From positions 20,472,001 through 20,536,000 of the forward strand of contig OX940863.1 of assembly GCA_954871525.1 (NCBI GenBank): a stretch of 64,000 nucleotides of DNA. Direction: 5' to 3'. The notes under the pieces were generated by a model that was given only the letters and a program-made list of their open reading frames with translations, did no database searches and was not told the origin of the DNA. Below, in pieces: positions 1-11,771 of this stretch. How positions within the stretch are numbered: the stretch's first letter is position 1; each line of letters starts with the position of its first letter. A program made the translations under genes and the position numbers. The stretch comes from Parietaria judaica. Lineage: Eukaryota > Streptophyta > Magnoliopsida > Rosales > Urticaceae.

Positions 1-810
1 AAATAATTGTAATTGATTAAATATATGTAAATAAGTAAAATGACACTAACAATTAGGTTTAGTTTTGAAAGAAAATGTTAGATTCCATACATCCAACATC
101 TAATCATGGTAAGCTAATAGAATTTATGAATTCTTATAAATCAAATCTATAACCAAGAATTCTCCAAGAATCATAATTAGAACTAATCAAATATATATAC
201 GTATAATGTAAACCATACAAAATGACGTTAATTAATTGCATTGCTTATGCATGCATTACATATTATAGTGTCATTAGTCGTCATGCCGATTCCGAATTCC
301 CGGTGGTGTTTACCAATTCTTCAAATTTCCTCGTCGATTATCAAAGCCGATTCCATTTAGCCCTAAGCCGATTCCACTTTCCCCGATCAATTTATGCTCG
401 TCAAATAATGTCAAATTCTGAAAAAACACGTTCTAATAATACATTATTCCTAGAAAAGCAGAAAAAATCAAGACATCACTGCATTACACTTCATTACCTT
501 AACAATAAAAATGAATAATAATACTATAATAAAGGTAATGAACTTGAAACAATCACAATCAAAGAATCACATCTTCTACTTCATTAATAATAAGAAAGAT
601 GAAGATTTTCAACAAAATTCCTTAACTACTAAATTCCCCAAATTTCATATCAGTGCAGCTCGACAGAGAGCAACGAGGACGAATGAAAAAGATACAAGAA
701 TAAAGGGAATTAGAAACTTACGATTTCAACCTAAACTTTGGCCTCTTAATCAAACCCCACGAGAATCGCGCAGAAGGACGAACGCGAAATCTGAGTACCG
801 AGCGACGGCC
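1..810. other. AT-rich intergenic DNA, no gene seen
   Basis: No convincing coding exon, RNA gene or transposon end is visible. Short open frames here lack recognisable motifs and have the base composition of the surrounding DNA. The sequence becomes GC-rich from about position 750, leading into a short tandem repeat. Confidence 0.6.
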
Positions 811-879
811 GAGCTGAGCGCCGAGAGACGATGGAGTTGAGCGCCGAGAGACGGCGAAGCTGAGCGCCGCGCCACGGCG
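811..879. repeat. Three copies of a 23-bp GC-rich tandem repeat
   Basis: Units begin at 811, 834 and 857 and share a core of the form GAGCTGAGCGCCGAGAGACG. The third copy is diverged. The array lies just upstream of the LINE remnant and contrasts with the AT-rich surroundings. No function can be assigned. Confidence 0.75.
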
Positions 880-931
880 GAGGCAGAGATGGAAAAGTCA
901 AGCGCCGAGCGAGATTGAATCGGATTCCAAG

Positions 932-1174
932 TTGGCAATCGGCATTTGTGCCTGCCCCGAACTTGTGGCGGATGAAGTTGGTTTTATCATCGACGACATA
1001 AGATTGTTGACTTCTCGCTTTCATTTTATTCGCAGAAGCGGTAACTTTGTTGCTCACTCTCTTGCTCAATATAGCCTTGTATATTCTATCTCTAATATTT
1101 GGCTGGACTCTCCTCCCTATTGTATTGTCGACTGTATCATGGCGGATTCCGCCGAAGCCCTATGTGGGCGTTAA
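932..1174 (+). pseudogene. LINE (non-LTR retrotransposon) RNase H domain, C-terminal remnant
   Basis: The reading frame contains the end of the plant LINE RNase H-like domain: a segment reading RRSGNFVAHSLAQYSL, followed by a WLDSPP motif and an 'ADSAEA' tail before the stop. In the family this domain follows the reverse transcriptase and removes RNA from the cDNA hybrid. Only the last part survives; endonuclease and reverse transcriptase are absent, as expected for a 5'-truncated LINE copy. An A-rich stretch follows the stop (about 1192-1260), as in LINE 3' ends. The start codon is not meaningful, because the open frame simply begins after the breakpoint. Confidence 0.7.
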
Positions 1175-1597
1175 TGAAATTACAGTTTTCCCTAAAAAAA
1201 TTTACTAGCTTTTTTTGTATTTATTTTTTAAATTTTTAATTAATAAAAATGAATGTTAGATCCTTAACCCGTTTTTTTCTCCCGAGTTTGTCGCCTCCCT
1301 CGTTGTCTCATCATTGCTGCGTCATTGTCTTTTTAGTTTTTGAGTCGGTATATTTTATACTAGTCATTATCGTTGTTTAGTCATGTTTCGTGGTATGTGC
1401 ACTCGCTTAGTCATTGCCGTTTGCTAGCAAGCGGAGGCTCGTTTATTCGCCGTTGTCATCTCGTTGAACAAAAAATTAGAAGATGCATATAAAAAAAATG
1501 TTTTTCAAAATTAAAATGACTAGAGTTTAAGAAAAAGAAGAAAAAAAAACCGCACTTGAAGTTATACTTGTGAAAACTGAAATCAAAGGATATATAA
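1175..1597. other. Non-coding spacer
   Basis: AT-rich sequence between the LINE tail and the left end of the Harbinger element. I see no gene, RNA or repeat in it beyond A/T runs. The last three bases (1595-1597, TAA) are the left target-site duplication of the next element. Confidence 0.6.
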
Positions 1598-2276
1598 TGC
1601 CCCGTTCACTTGGACGTAATTGGACGTAATCGGGTGTAATCGTAATAAGCACAACTACTTATTACGATGTTTAGTTGCGATTACAAAAATATTCAATGTG
1701 ATGCTAATTACATCTAATTACATTGTAATCAATATGGGCTATTTTGATGTAATAGTGATTACAAATTCCAACTCCCGTAATCATGATTACAATTCTTTTT
1801 TATTTATTTTTACCAAAATATCCCCACTTTCCCACCTTTTTAGGATTTTCTCTCTCCCATTTTTTTATTTTCTATTTCTCTCTCCCACTTTTTTCACTCT
1901 TTCTCTCTCCCACATTTTCTTCTCACGCTTCCTCGTCTACTCTCACTCTTTCCTCCAATTTATTTATTCTCCTGTGTTATTCTCCTCTCAAAATTGCTCT
2001 CAACTTCTCACTACAGTACAATGTTTTATTTCCAAGACGATCAACAATCTGAAGGTAAATCTAGTATTCGACCTATTGATTTCACAACCTCTGTTAGCTT
2101 TTTCATTATATTTGGATGTATTGATAGGATTAAATTTTGTTTTGGGTGAAATTTTGATCGAATTTGTTTTGGAAATGATCGAATTTTTTTTTTGGGTGAA
2201 ATTATGTTTTTCTTTTTTCTTTTTTAATTTCCTCTTTAATTATACCTAATGATGCCCGTGTTTGTTTATATCCCAG

Positions 2277-4057
2277 ATGAACAATTCAACTGACTTCGCA
2301 AATCAGCTCAACAAAAACTACAGGTTCTTTCTTATAAACAATGCATCTATATTATGTATAGGTCTCCAAGAATCGTATTTGTGTAAATGCCTTCTAGTTG
2401 CTTGTTAAAATACCTTCATTGTCTTTGCCTATTTTTCTCTTTAAAAAAATAAACAATCATGAATGGTATAATTAAATTGTCTTGTCTTGTCTTGTCTTGT
2501 CGTTTGTTCCTCTTTTTATGTGGATAGTTATTAAATAGAGATGAATATATAGTAATGTTCATTGTCTTTGCCCGTGTTTGTTTATCTCATTTTTTCAATA
2601 CTTATTGTCCGTGTTTGTTTATCTCATTTTTTCAATACTTATTGTCTATTTATTGCGTGTTAGTTGTTATTTTTTTAATCAGAACAAGAAATAATTGTTT
2701 TATATAAAAATATCTATGTAGGTGGAGGAAGACAATTTTAGGCTCACTGTATTTCCAATGGATGAACGTTTTGCATTTAGTTGAGAGATTTATGAAAATT
2801 CATAAATCCAAAATAGAGAAGAGAGCTTTAAGAGAACAACTATATGTTCTTGATGTGTTTGTCAATAGAGATATTGTGCATCAGATTGCATATGAGAGTG
2901 ATGCTACATGTTTAAATCAACTTAGATTGACTAGAGATGCATTTACAAAGTTGTGTGGTGCATTGGAGAGTAGAGGTGGACTAAAAGCTGCTAGATATTT
3001 ACAAGTTGATGAACAAGTAGCTATGTTCTTACATATACTAGCACATCATGAAAAGAATAGAGTTGTCAAGTTTCGGTTTTTGAGGTCTGGGGCTACAGTG
3101 AGTAGGTATTTCCATAATGTTCTACGGGCAGTCATATGCTTACATAAAGAGTTATGGAAAAAACCAGAACCGGTGCCTTGCAATTCAACTGATGAAAGAT
3201 GGAAATGGTTTAAGGTAATAATTTTAACATGGTTAATTTTTATACAGTAATTGATTTTAATACTTATATCTAAAATAACTTTTTTTAATAGAATTGCTTA
3301 GGGGCCATAGATGGAACTCAAGTAAGAGTAAGACTTCCATTAACAGAACGAGCAAGCTACCGTAATAGGTGCGGGGACATAACTACTAATGTGTTAGCTG
3401 CATGTACACCAAATATGGAGTTCGTTTATGTTTTAGTTGGTTGGGAAGGCTCCGCGCATGACGGTAGAATATTGCGTGATGCCCTCCGTAAGAGAAGCGG
3501 TTTACGAGTTCCTCGTGGTATGTTATTGTATTAGTATTTATTATTCATAATATACAGTTATTAAGAGTTTTTGAATAGATAAATTTGATTTATTTTGAAA
3601 AAAATTAGGTCAATATTACATAGTTGACACTGGATTTTCTAACGCGATTGGATTCCTATCCCCTTTTCGACTAACACGATATCATCGGATTCAAAGAAAA
3701 GAAGAAAGTCTTCCTTAAGATCGATTTGATTACTATAATTTTAAGCATGCAACGGCTAGGAATGTAGTTGAGAGATGCTTTGGGGTCTTAAAAAGTCGTT
3801 GGGCAATTCTTAGGAGTCCAGCATTCTATCCCGTGAAGACTCAAAATTATATTATCTATGCATGCTGCTTGCTACATAATTTCATAAAGTTACATATGTC
3901 TGAAGAAGTTACAGGGACACCATCGAATATAGAGTCCGGCCAGCCATCTTCAGATGAATTTATAAAATCTGTTGAAATTTCCCCTGAATGGAATACATGG
4001 AGAAATAACTTAGCACAAGAGATGTATAACGACTTGATCGTTCGACGATCTATGTAG
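2277..4057 (+). pseudogene. Harbinger transposase (DDE_Tnp_4 type), one nonsense mutation
   Basis: The best model has exons 2277-2323, 2722-3214, 3292-3517 and 3609-4057, all with GT..AG borders. They total 1,215 nt (404 codons plus stop) in continuous phase. Exon 3 carries GAIDGTQ (first catalytic Asp) and a later HDGRILRDAL (second Asp). Exon 4 carries ARNVVERCFGVLKSRW, whose Glu is the third catalytic residue of the family. A conserved YACCLLHNF block follows. The enzyme would cut and rejoin element ends in the nucleus together with the Myb-like partner encoded downstream. The frame is broken by TAA at 3716-3718, while reading frame and motifs continue intact beyond it, so decay is recent or slight. 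Starting from the ATG at 2277 is an inference; 2762 is the next in-frame ATG. Confidence 0.85.
2480..2645. repeat. Short tandem repeats in the transposase first intron
   Basis: A CTTGT-type pentamer run (about 2480-2502) is followed by two copies of a 37-bp unit starting near 2571 and 2609 (core CCGTGTTTGTTTATCTC). Both lie in the predicted intron between 2323 and 2722. Confidence 0.65.
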
Positions 4058-4181
4058 TTTAGTATATTAAGATTTGGTTGTTTGTTATTGTTTGTTTGTT
4101 TAATGTTTTACCGACTCAATCTTTCTATATGAATATGATTGTTTATTTGAAATTTAATTAGTTGCAAATCTGATTGCTACT

Positions 4182-4414
4182 AGTTGGAAATAATAACTTG
4201 CTGTGAGAATCTTTCTTATTCATGATGAGCATATATAGCATTACAGGGAAGGAACAAACCCTTAATCATAGGAGATAAATCAATCAGAGAAACTAACTTC
4301 TTAAAATATACAAGTTGACCAATCACCCAACTAATCAAGCTAATCATACAATAACCTAATCTAATTTACCTTAATTACATTAAATCAGATTATACTAATT
4401 CCAGATTTCCAACA
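4182..4414 (-). repeat. Copia 3' LTR
   Basis: Matches 8914-9146 along its whole 233-bp length with roughly 94% identity by eye. On the minus strand it starts TGTTGG and ends CCAACT rather than the usual CCAACA. Confidence 0.9.
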
Positions 4415-4537
4415 CTCTCCCTCAAGCTGGTCTAAATATATCCTCCATACACAGCTTGCGAGTAAGGAAATCGAATTGTCCTTTGAACAATCCTTTGGTG
4501 AAGATATTCGCCACTTGCTCAGTTGTTGGGACGTAGG

Positions 4538-6026
4538 TCATGCACACAAGGCCCTTTTCATCTTCTCTTTGATGAAGTGTTTATCCACTTCTACACATTT
4601 GGTACGATCATGTAGAACCGGATTGTGAGCAATTAAAATCGTAGCCGTATTGTCGCAATATAACTTCATCGGAGATGGTTCCAATTTCTTTAGCTCTTCT
4701 AGGATTCTTCTTATCCACATAATCTCACAAATGCCATGAGCTACAGCCCTGAATTCCGCCTCTGCACTGCTTCTAGCAATGACACTTTGTTTCTTACTAC
4801 GCCAAGTAACCGAATTACCACCCATAAATGAGCAACATCCAGTAGTAGACCTGCGATCAGCTATACTTTCACCCCAGTCGGCGTCAGTATAGGCTTCAAT
4901 TTTCAAGTGTCCTTGTTGTTTAAATAAGAGGCCTTTTCCTGGTGCATTCTTCAAGTATCGTAGTATCATGTAAACCGCTTCAAAATGCTCTACCCCGGGT
5001 GAATGCATAAACTGACTTACCAAGCTAACCGCTAACGCAATGTCGGGACGTGTGTGAGACAAGTATATCAGTTTCCCAACAATTCTTTAATAGTGTTCCA
5101 TGTCTTTCACGTCTTCGGCTTTTGCGGGCAATAGCTTTAGGTTCGGTTCAACTGGAGTTTCAATGGGTTTGCAACCTAACCTACCTGTTTCTTCAAGTAA
5201 ATCAAGGACATACTTCCGCTGATTGACAAGATACCTCCCTTCGATCTAGCAAACTCCATTCCAAGAAAATATTTCAGCGCTCCCAAGTCTTTAATTTCAA
5301 ATTCTTGGGCAAGTTTTCCATTCAGCCGCTTTAATTCCCCTTTATTGTCCCCTATCAGCACTATGTCATCAACATAAACTATTAGAATGGCAATTTTACC
5401 TTCTGGTGAATGCTTGTAGAACATAGTGTGGTCAGCTTGGGTTTGGGAGTATCCGATGCCTTTAACCACTCTGCCAAAGCGCTCAAACCAGGCCCGTGTG
5501 GATTGTTTCAGTCCATAAAGAGACTTTTCAGCTTACACACCTTTTTAGTTCCAAAGTTTTCCTCAAAACCCGGTGGCAGATTCATGAACACTTCTTCCTC
5601 TAAATCTCCATTGAGAAAGGCATTCCTGATGTCTAATTGTTGTAAGGGCCAATCTGAGTTTACAGCAAGAGATAGTAACACTCTTATTGAGTTTATTTTA
5701 GCTACTGGGGCAAAGGTTTCTTGATAATCTATGCCATAAGTTTGGGTAAATCCTTTTGCAACTAAACGGGCTTTGTATCTGTCCACACTTCCATCGGCTT
5801 TGTTTTTAATCGCGAACACCCATCTGCATCCGACAACTTTCTTTCCCGGTGGTAGTTCAACAATCTTCCAAGTCTCATTTTTCTTTAACGCGTTCATTTC
5901 CTCATCCACTGCCAATTTCCAATCTGATTCTCCTAGTGCTTTTGTTATGTCTCTAGGCACGAACATGGCTTGAGATACTACTTGTGAAAGCTCTTTACAA
6001 CTTAGAAAGGTTACTATACGAGACAT
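4538..6026 (-). pseudogene. Copia reverse transcriptase and RNase H, broken
   Basis: Read from high to low coordinates. The part at 6026-5508 carries the RVT_2 opening ([19 protein letters not shown] and [10 protein letters not shown]). The part at 5469-5176 carries the active-site block YVDDIVLIGD. The part at 5062-4538 carries the RNase H region, including TDADWGES and RSSAEAEFRA. These domains copy the element RNA into DNA and degrade the template. The frame shifts near 5508 (around the SLYGLKQ motif) and again near 5170, and the sequence between 5063 and 5175 is also out of frame. No continuous polyprotein can be made. Confidence 0.9.
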
Positions 6027-6348
6027 GCTGCGAAATATGATATTTTGTACAAGCTCGGGTTCCCTTTCTAAGAGCTATTGGGAGGTCATCGTTTGAAGTG
6101 GGCACTAGATTTTGGACAGTATCTGGGCAGATTTGAGAGTTATTTTCATGAGTGTAGGACTCTATAGTTTGCATATTAGGACTATTAATGGAGTGAGAAT
6201 TGATAAGAGGATTACCTGCTGTATTTTGCAGTTCGTCACCCGAGGAATCAGTTTGATCATGTGCTGGAATCACGAGATTCTTTCCTGTTGCAAATATAAT
6301 TTTTCTAGTATAAACAAGCGGCTTGATATTGTTTCGGTTTTTTTCCAT
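5995..6348 (-). pseudogene. Copia integrase-RT linker segment
   Basis: A low-conservation, Asn/Ser-rich open stretch lies between the integrase end and the reverse transcriptase, ending in a segment ([20 protein letters not shown]) typical of the copia linker. It is part of the same polyprotein remnant and not a separate gene. Confidence 0.7.
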
Positions 6349-6358
6349 CCGGATTAAT

Positions 6359-7342
6359 TCACGGTTTGACGCTAAGAATATTGGTATTTTCTGTAAGATC
6401 TTTCACTGTCCTAGAATCAATATCAAGATTAAGAATTGGATTTGGTAATGGATCCACTAAATTCCAAAAATTTGTTTCTTGTAAATTCTCCCCTTGAACA
6501 AAATTTTGGGTAAAGTAAGGTAAATGCTCAAAAAATGAGACATCCATAGTTTCGTACATGCGTTTTTTAATGGGATTAAAATACTTATATCCTTTTTTAT
6601 TTGGACTATACCCGACAAATACACATTTCTCTGCTCGAGGGTCTAATTTGGAGCAAGATCGTTTAGGAAGATGAACATAGACGGTGCAGCAAAAAATTTT
6701 AAGAGGAATTTCACACAGCAACCTAGAAGTAGGAAAACAGTTCTTAAAACTCATGAGAGACGTTGTAAAATTAACTTTGGTCGGCATTCGATTTATCAAA
6801 TAAGTTATCGTTAAGATAGCATCTCCCCATAGATATTTTGGAAGATTCATGGAGAACATCATTGCCCTAGCTACTTCTAGCAAATGCTTGTTTTTTCTCT
6901 CTGCAATTCCATTTTGCTCAGGGGTTTCCGTACAAGTGGGTTGATGAACAAAGCCTTTTTCTTAGGCGAACTTTGAAAAAATACTATTAATATATTCGGT
7001 ACCATTATCCGATCTCAAAATACTTATTTTGGTATTGAATTGATTTTCTATCATAGTATAAAAACTTTCAAACAATTTTTCGACTTCCGATTTCTCATGC
7101 ATTAAATAAACCCAGGAAAGACGAGTGTGATCGTCTATGAATGCGACAAACCATTTTTTTCCAGAATTTGTGGTGACCTTAGATAGCCCCCAAACGTCAC
7201 TGTGGAATAGATAAAATGGTTTCGTTGCAGAATAAGGCTTAGGAATATAGGATTTACGTTTGCTTTTGGCAAGAAGACAATGCTCACAATGATTAGAAAG
7301 AGGATCAATCCTTTTAAATAAAGTAGGAAATAAATGTCTCAT
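6359..7342 (-). pseudogene. Copia integrase, broken
   Basis: The segment 7342-6962 shows the HCEHCLLAKSKRKSY part of the zinc-binding region, then HSDVWG and SDNGTEY with the first two catalytic Asp residues. The segment 6883-6359 continues with the end of the core and the Ty1/copia-type C-terminal region (LDPRAEKCVFVGYSPNKKGY). The piece with the third catalytic residue lies between them and is out of the open frame: a TAA interrupts near 6962. Integrase would join the cDNA to the host chromosome. Confidence 0.9.
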
Positions 7343-7523
7343 ATAAAGAAAACTAGGGCCAAACCATTATTTGTTCACGAACAGAAGAAGAACTAATACT
7401 ACTCAAGCCGAGAGCAGGTTTATTACTAGATTTATTATCTTCCAAATAGTAGAGACCATCGATCATCCTAGCACTGCCAATCGTTTTCCTCGAGATCCGG
7501 TCTTGAAAAATACAATAGGATTC

Positions 7524-8849
7524 CTAAAAAATGACAAGACAATTAGCATCACGGGAAATTTTGCTGACAGACAAAATGTTACAACTTAGATGGGGTACAT
7601 AGAGAACACATTGAAGATCTATGATATCAGAAATTTTTATTGAGCCTTTACCGACAATCGATGAGAGATTTCCATCAGCAGTCCTAATTTTGTGTTTTCT
7701 AGAACATGGGGAATATTTATGAAATAAATTGGATGATTTTGTCATATGATGAGTTGCCCCTGAGTCGATAATCCATTTTGAAGTCTTAAAGAAAGGGTCT
7801 AGAGCATTGAATTGTTTAACAGTATGTGCCATAGATGCACTAGGGATACTAGGAGATGGATCGGATTTCAGCAGTGATAGGAGGTTCTCAACTTGCTCCT
7901 TTGTGAAGTGGTGAGACTTTGATTCCTGAGCTGTAGCTAAGGCCCGCCCCATTTCGCCTCCACCATTGCGATCATCAAATTTTTCCTTCCAATTGGCCGG
8001 CTTGCCATGCATTTTCCAGCAGGTTTCACGAGTGTGCCGAGGCTTGTTGCAGAAATCACCCCAAACACGGGGCTTCTCATCAGATCTGCGATTGTACTGG
8101 CTGTTTCTGGAATCGGTAGTTAAAGCGGAGGCTTCCGTAACAACCACTGGGCCTTTCTTTCCAAGCATAACATTCCTACGACTTTCCTCTCTTCGTACCT
8201 CTGAAAAAACATCACCAATGGAGGGTAAGAGCTGCCTACCAATGATCCTGGCACGTACCTCATCAAACTCAAGATTAAGTCCAGCCAGAAATTTGAAGAT
8301 GTGGTTGTCTTCCACAGTCTTCTTACGATGACCGGCATCCTCCGTCGACTTCCACTCATAGGTGTTGAATAGATCGAGATCCTGCCAGATCCGCTTCAAA
8401 GAATTTAAGTATTTGGTGACCGTGTCGTCTTCCTGCCGCATCTCGCCAAGTTTGAGAGTCAGCTCAAAAATTTGAGATCGATTCCCTATATCATAGTACA
8501 TCTGGTTGATATTCTCCCAAAGCTCTCTCGTAGTACCGTAACACATGTAGTTTGAGCTTATATCCTCCTCCATAGAGTTCACCAACCACGTCATTACCAT
8601 GTTGTTCTCCGCGTCCCAGGCAACGTAACTCGGATCTGTCTCAGCAGGAACCTTCTTGTCGCCAATGAGTAATCCCATCTTGTCGTGGCCTCTGATATAC
8701 ATACGGAGAGATTGAGACCATCGCAAGAAGTTATCACCATTGAGACGGATAGAGGTTATTTGGACAGAGTGAGGTTCACCACTGAATTTTTTTGGTTCAG
8801 TGGTGATAGTTTTAGAGGCTGGGGTTAATTTAGTGGAGATATCAGACAT
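7524..8849 (-). pseudogene. Copia gag and aspartic protease
   Basis: The ATG at 8849 opens a 441-residue frame. The first 220 residues match the plant copia gag (a LNGDNFLRWSQSLRMYIRG opening; ELWENINQMY). A zinc-knuckle-like stretch near residue 260 reads GDFCNKPRHTRETC; the first Cys of the usual C-x2-C-x4-H-x4-C is replaced by Gly. The protease active-site motif WIIDSGATHHMT lies near residue 360. Gag packages the RNA into particles, and the protease cuts the polyprotein. The frame stops at 7524, before integrase, so gag-pol is not continuous. Confidence 0.9.
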
Positions 8850-8900
8850 GGTGGGAAGGGGGAGAAAGAGACGAGAGATTTTGGTAGAGAGAAAGAGAGA

Positions 8901-8913
8901 GGCTCTGATACCA
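8901..8913 (-). promoter_or_regulatory. Copia primer-binding site (initiator Met tRNA)
   Basis: The minus strand reads TGGTATCAGAGCC directly next to the 5' LTR. It is the standard binding site for tRNA-iMet, which primes minus-strand cDNA synthesis. Confidence 0.9.
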
Positions 8914-9146
8914 AGTTGGAAATAATAATTTGTTGTGATAATCTTTCTTATTCATGATGAGCATATATAGAATTACAGGGAAGGAACAAACCCTTATTAA
9001 TAGGAGAGAAATCAATCAGAGAAACTAACTTCCTAAAATATACAAGTTGACTAATCACCCAGCTAATCAAGTTAATCATACAATAACCAAATCTAATTTA
9101 CCTTAATTACATTAAATCAGATTATACTAATTCCATATTTCCAACA
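8914..9146 (-). repeat. Copia 5' LTR
   Basis: Partner of the LTR at 4182-4414, same length. It adjoins the primer-binding site, which fixes the element's orientation. Confidence 0.9.
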
Positions 9147-9195
9147 AAAAGATTTAATGTGTTGTTGTACATTATTGTTTATTATTCTAATTATA

Positions 9196-10180
9196 GAACG
9201 AAGATTTCAATTAGCCAAAAGGGCCCAGGACAAAATAAGAGGATTTGGAATGAAGATGAAGACAGAATTCTCATTGATTCGTTATTTGAAATAAACGACG
9301 AAGAAACATTCAAAGCGGATGGAAGTAATTTCAAGCCTGGGTATCTTCGAGCCCTTGAGAAGAAGCTACATGAAAAACTGCCCAACTGTGACAAATTAGC
9401 TAAACCGCACATCGAGTCACGGTTGAGGACTTTCAAAAATAACTTTCAGGTTGTGCATGAAATGTTAATAGGGCCTAACTGTAGTGGATTTGGCTGGGAT
9501 CCAGACAGAAAAACCGTAACTGCTGAGAAATCAGTTTAGGATGAATATCTAAAGGTATGTTCGTTCAATTTTTTTGGTTAAGTATTAATTATTTAACATT
9601 ATTTTGCTAATAATTTAAATTGTAATACAGAGCCATAAAGAAGCAGCACCTTTCAAGACTAAAGCTTTTCCTTATTATGAAGAACTCTCCATGGTTTATG
9701 GCAAAGATCGTGCAACAGGACAGCTTGCTGAAGATATAGAAGATATTGTTGACGACATTGAAAGAGAAAAAGAACAAGAGCAGCGAATAGGTGGAGTGCA
9801 TGGTATTGGAACTGAAGATGGAACTTTTAATGAAAGTGCTACGACGGGAAATGACAGTATGAACCAACCAAAAAGATCGGCTAAGAGAAAGAAAGATCGG
9901 GGAAATTGTGAAGCTAAGGACGATACTTGGATTCTTGCTAATGCTATCGGAAATGCATCTTCTCGCCTTAGTGACGCAATCAGTGACAATCAAGATCCAA
10001 ATGTTAAATATCTTATGCGTCTTGGAGGTGAATTGGAGAAAACGACAATTTTTGACTATTTCAGAGTGCGATAGAGTCGCTGAGATACTTATGGAAAACA
10101 AGGAGAAACTATTTTATTTCTTCGGCCTTTCCATTACTCGGAGAGATGCTTGGCTGCAAAAGCTTCTCTATGATTGTTAG
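9196..10180 (+). pseudogene. Harbinger second protein, Myb/SANT-like
   Basis: The first visible exon (about 9196-9554, after an acceptor ATAG) carries the plant Myb_DNA-bind_3 domain: KRIWNEDEDRILIDSL, then the middle helix region (KPHIESRLRTFKNNF) and the GFGWDP motif. The second exon (from 9631) begins SHKEAAPFKTKAFPYY and has an acidic and Lys-rich tail. In PIF/Harbinger elements this protein binds the element ends and helps import the transposase. Damage: TAG at 9537-9539, where the family has Trp (V-W/stop-DEYLK), and a frameshift near 10040-10060. After the shift the C-terminal block (VAEILMENKEKLFYFFGL) resumes in another frame and ends at 10180. The exon with the start codon was not found and may have been disturbed by the copia insertion just upstream. 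Confidence 0.85.
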
Positions 10181-11012
10181 AGAATTTGGTATTACTACTA
10201 TCTATATATTATGTTTGATTGGTTTATGTTACTATTATGTCTGACTGTTAGGGAACGATTTAGTTTGATATGTTTGAATGGTCTCTTTGCAGCTTTCAAC
10301 AACCTCAAAAAAATTGAAACCGATGCCTCTTCGATCACAAATGCAGAGAGGGTGAAGTCTGGACTTTCAGAAAGGACGAAGACCCTTCATTGGTCGAGCT
10401 CTTATTTATATTGGATGATAGTTTGCGTTAACTTTTGATTATGTTGTTGGACCTTATGTGACTATATGTATGTTGGCTGAATTTATTTTTATCGACTTAG
10501 TATATACTATTTTTTATTGTTTATAAAATTTGTGATATATTAAGTCGGGATCAGGTGAAGCTTCTTCGTGTGGCTTGGGTTCTGCCACAACAACTCACTG
10601 AACTCTACACATGATGATCAAATTGGAGTAATTTGGCTAGTCCTCTTTTTTCTTTCTTTTTTAATATGGAAAGAAAAAATTAAGGAGGGTAGAGTTGTCA
10701 AAAATTTAGTAACCACACATTAGACTCATTAGGCATTCAACCATGTTTTGATCCTAAAATCTGGGTAGAAATTTACAGGGGCACGTACGTGAATATGCTA
10801 TTAGTTAAAAAAAAATAAAGATATAAAATTAGGAGTATTTTGGTAAAATACTTATTGATTACTTTGTATATTGTATCCTAGTAAACAATGTAATAAACAT
10901 TCATTTCTTCATTACAACAATATAAGTAAACACCGTAATCAATTAGGATTACGATTCCAATCTATTACGATTACGATTACGACTAACTAATTACATCAAA
11001 GTGAACGTCACC
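10181..11012 (+). other. Harbinger 3' non-coding end
   Basis: AT-rich sequence between the broken Myb-like gene and the right terminal repeat. The last 150 bases are dense in GATTAC/GTAATC motifs mirroring the left end, probably transposase or Myb-like binding sites (inference). No independent gene seen. Confidence 0.6.
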
Positions 11013-11015
11013 TAA

Positions 11016-11771
11016 CATAAAAGTATGATTCTTTTGTTCTTTTTTTATTGTTTCGGAAACAACGTTGTTTTAACTTCAAATACAAACTATGTTCCACCTA
11101 AATCACACGTTTTTCATGACGTTGGATTGTTCCTTTAAAAAAAAAGACTATCATATGTTAAGACAAAATTAGACATAAATAAATTATTTAAATATATTCG
11201 TTTGAAGTTAGAACAAGACATAATACATCAAATCAAGCGACAACATTCTTAATCTAAAAAGTTAGTTATCATTTTCCTTCACAAACATATTGTCATTTTA
11301 ATACGAAGTGGGCGAAAGTTGCTTAAGTTATAACCGGCATTGTTCTATGAAATGCCAAGAGTAACCCGCAACTCATGAAACTTATGTTTTGTTCTTTTTA
11401 TTTCGACAATAATTTATCTTCGATCAAACGTTATTATAAAATGAATTATATAAATCCATATCCGAATAAAACTAGTATTGGTTGGTACTTCGAAGTTCGA
11501 ACTGTAGTTGTGAGTTTTTTTTCTTCTAGAAAATGATTAAACTCGATGTAAACTTTTGGTTTGACCCTATTTACATGAGTACTCATTTGTAACTTCGGCT
11601 TTTCACTTCAACAAAAACAAATTGATTAAAAAAACAGGTCAAAAAGGTACACTTCAATCTTCAATAATTTCTATTAATATAATTTACATTTACACTAAAA
11701 CTAGTATTTAATATAATAAATCATCTATATATATAATTTAAATATGGATGCCCAAAAGCTAGAAATTGGTC
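11016..11771. other. Downstream spacer of the PGAP6-like gene
   Basis: AT-rich DNA that must contain the 3' untranslated region of the minus-strand gene ending at 11772. No transposon end or other gene was recognised. Confidence 0.5.

Larger units (their letters stand above)
4182..9146 (-). mobile_element. Ty1/copia LTR retrotransposon, degenerate
   Basis: Two direct 233-bp LTRs (4182-4414 and 8914-9146) bracket a 4.5-kb internal region read on the minus strand. The primer-binding site at 8901-8913 reads TGGTATCAGAGCC on the minus strand, complementary to initiator methionine tRNA. A polypurine tract lies next to the other LTR (about 4415-4430). Internal domains run gag, protease, integrase, reverse transcriptase, RNase H, the copia order. 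Several stops and frameshifts interrupt it. The LTRs differ at a dozen or more positions, so the insertion is not young. I see no 5-bp target duplication. It sits between the two genes of the Harbinger element. Confidence 0.93.
1598..11012 (+). mobile_element. PIF/Harbinger DNA transposon, split by a copia insertion
   Basis: The left end (1598, TGCCCCGTTCACTTGG...) and the reverse complement of the right end (11012, GGTGACGTTCACTTTG...) form imperfect terminal inverted repeats sharing CGTTCACTT. The element is flanked by the 3-bp duplication TAA (1595-1597 and 11013-11015), typical of this superfamily. Both ends are rich in GTAAT/ATTAC motifs. Inside are the two expected genes, a DDE transposase (2277-4057) and a Myb/SANT-like protein (about 9196-10180), both on the plus strand. 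Without the copia insertion at 4182-9146 the element would be about 4.45 kb. Each gene has at least one nonsense mutation, so this copy is not autonomous as it stands. Confidence 0.88.

Noticed and set aside
1620..2249. 209-codon plus-strand ORF at the Harbinger left end
   Set aside because: Phe/Ser/Leu-rich translation of a CT-rich leader; it overlaps the subterminal repeats and has no domain.
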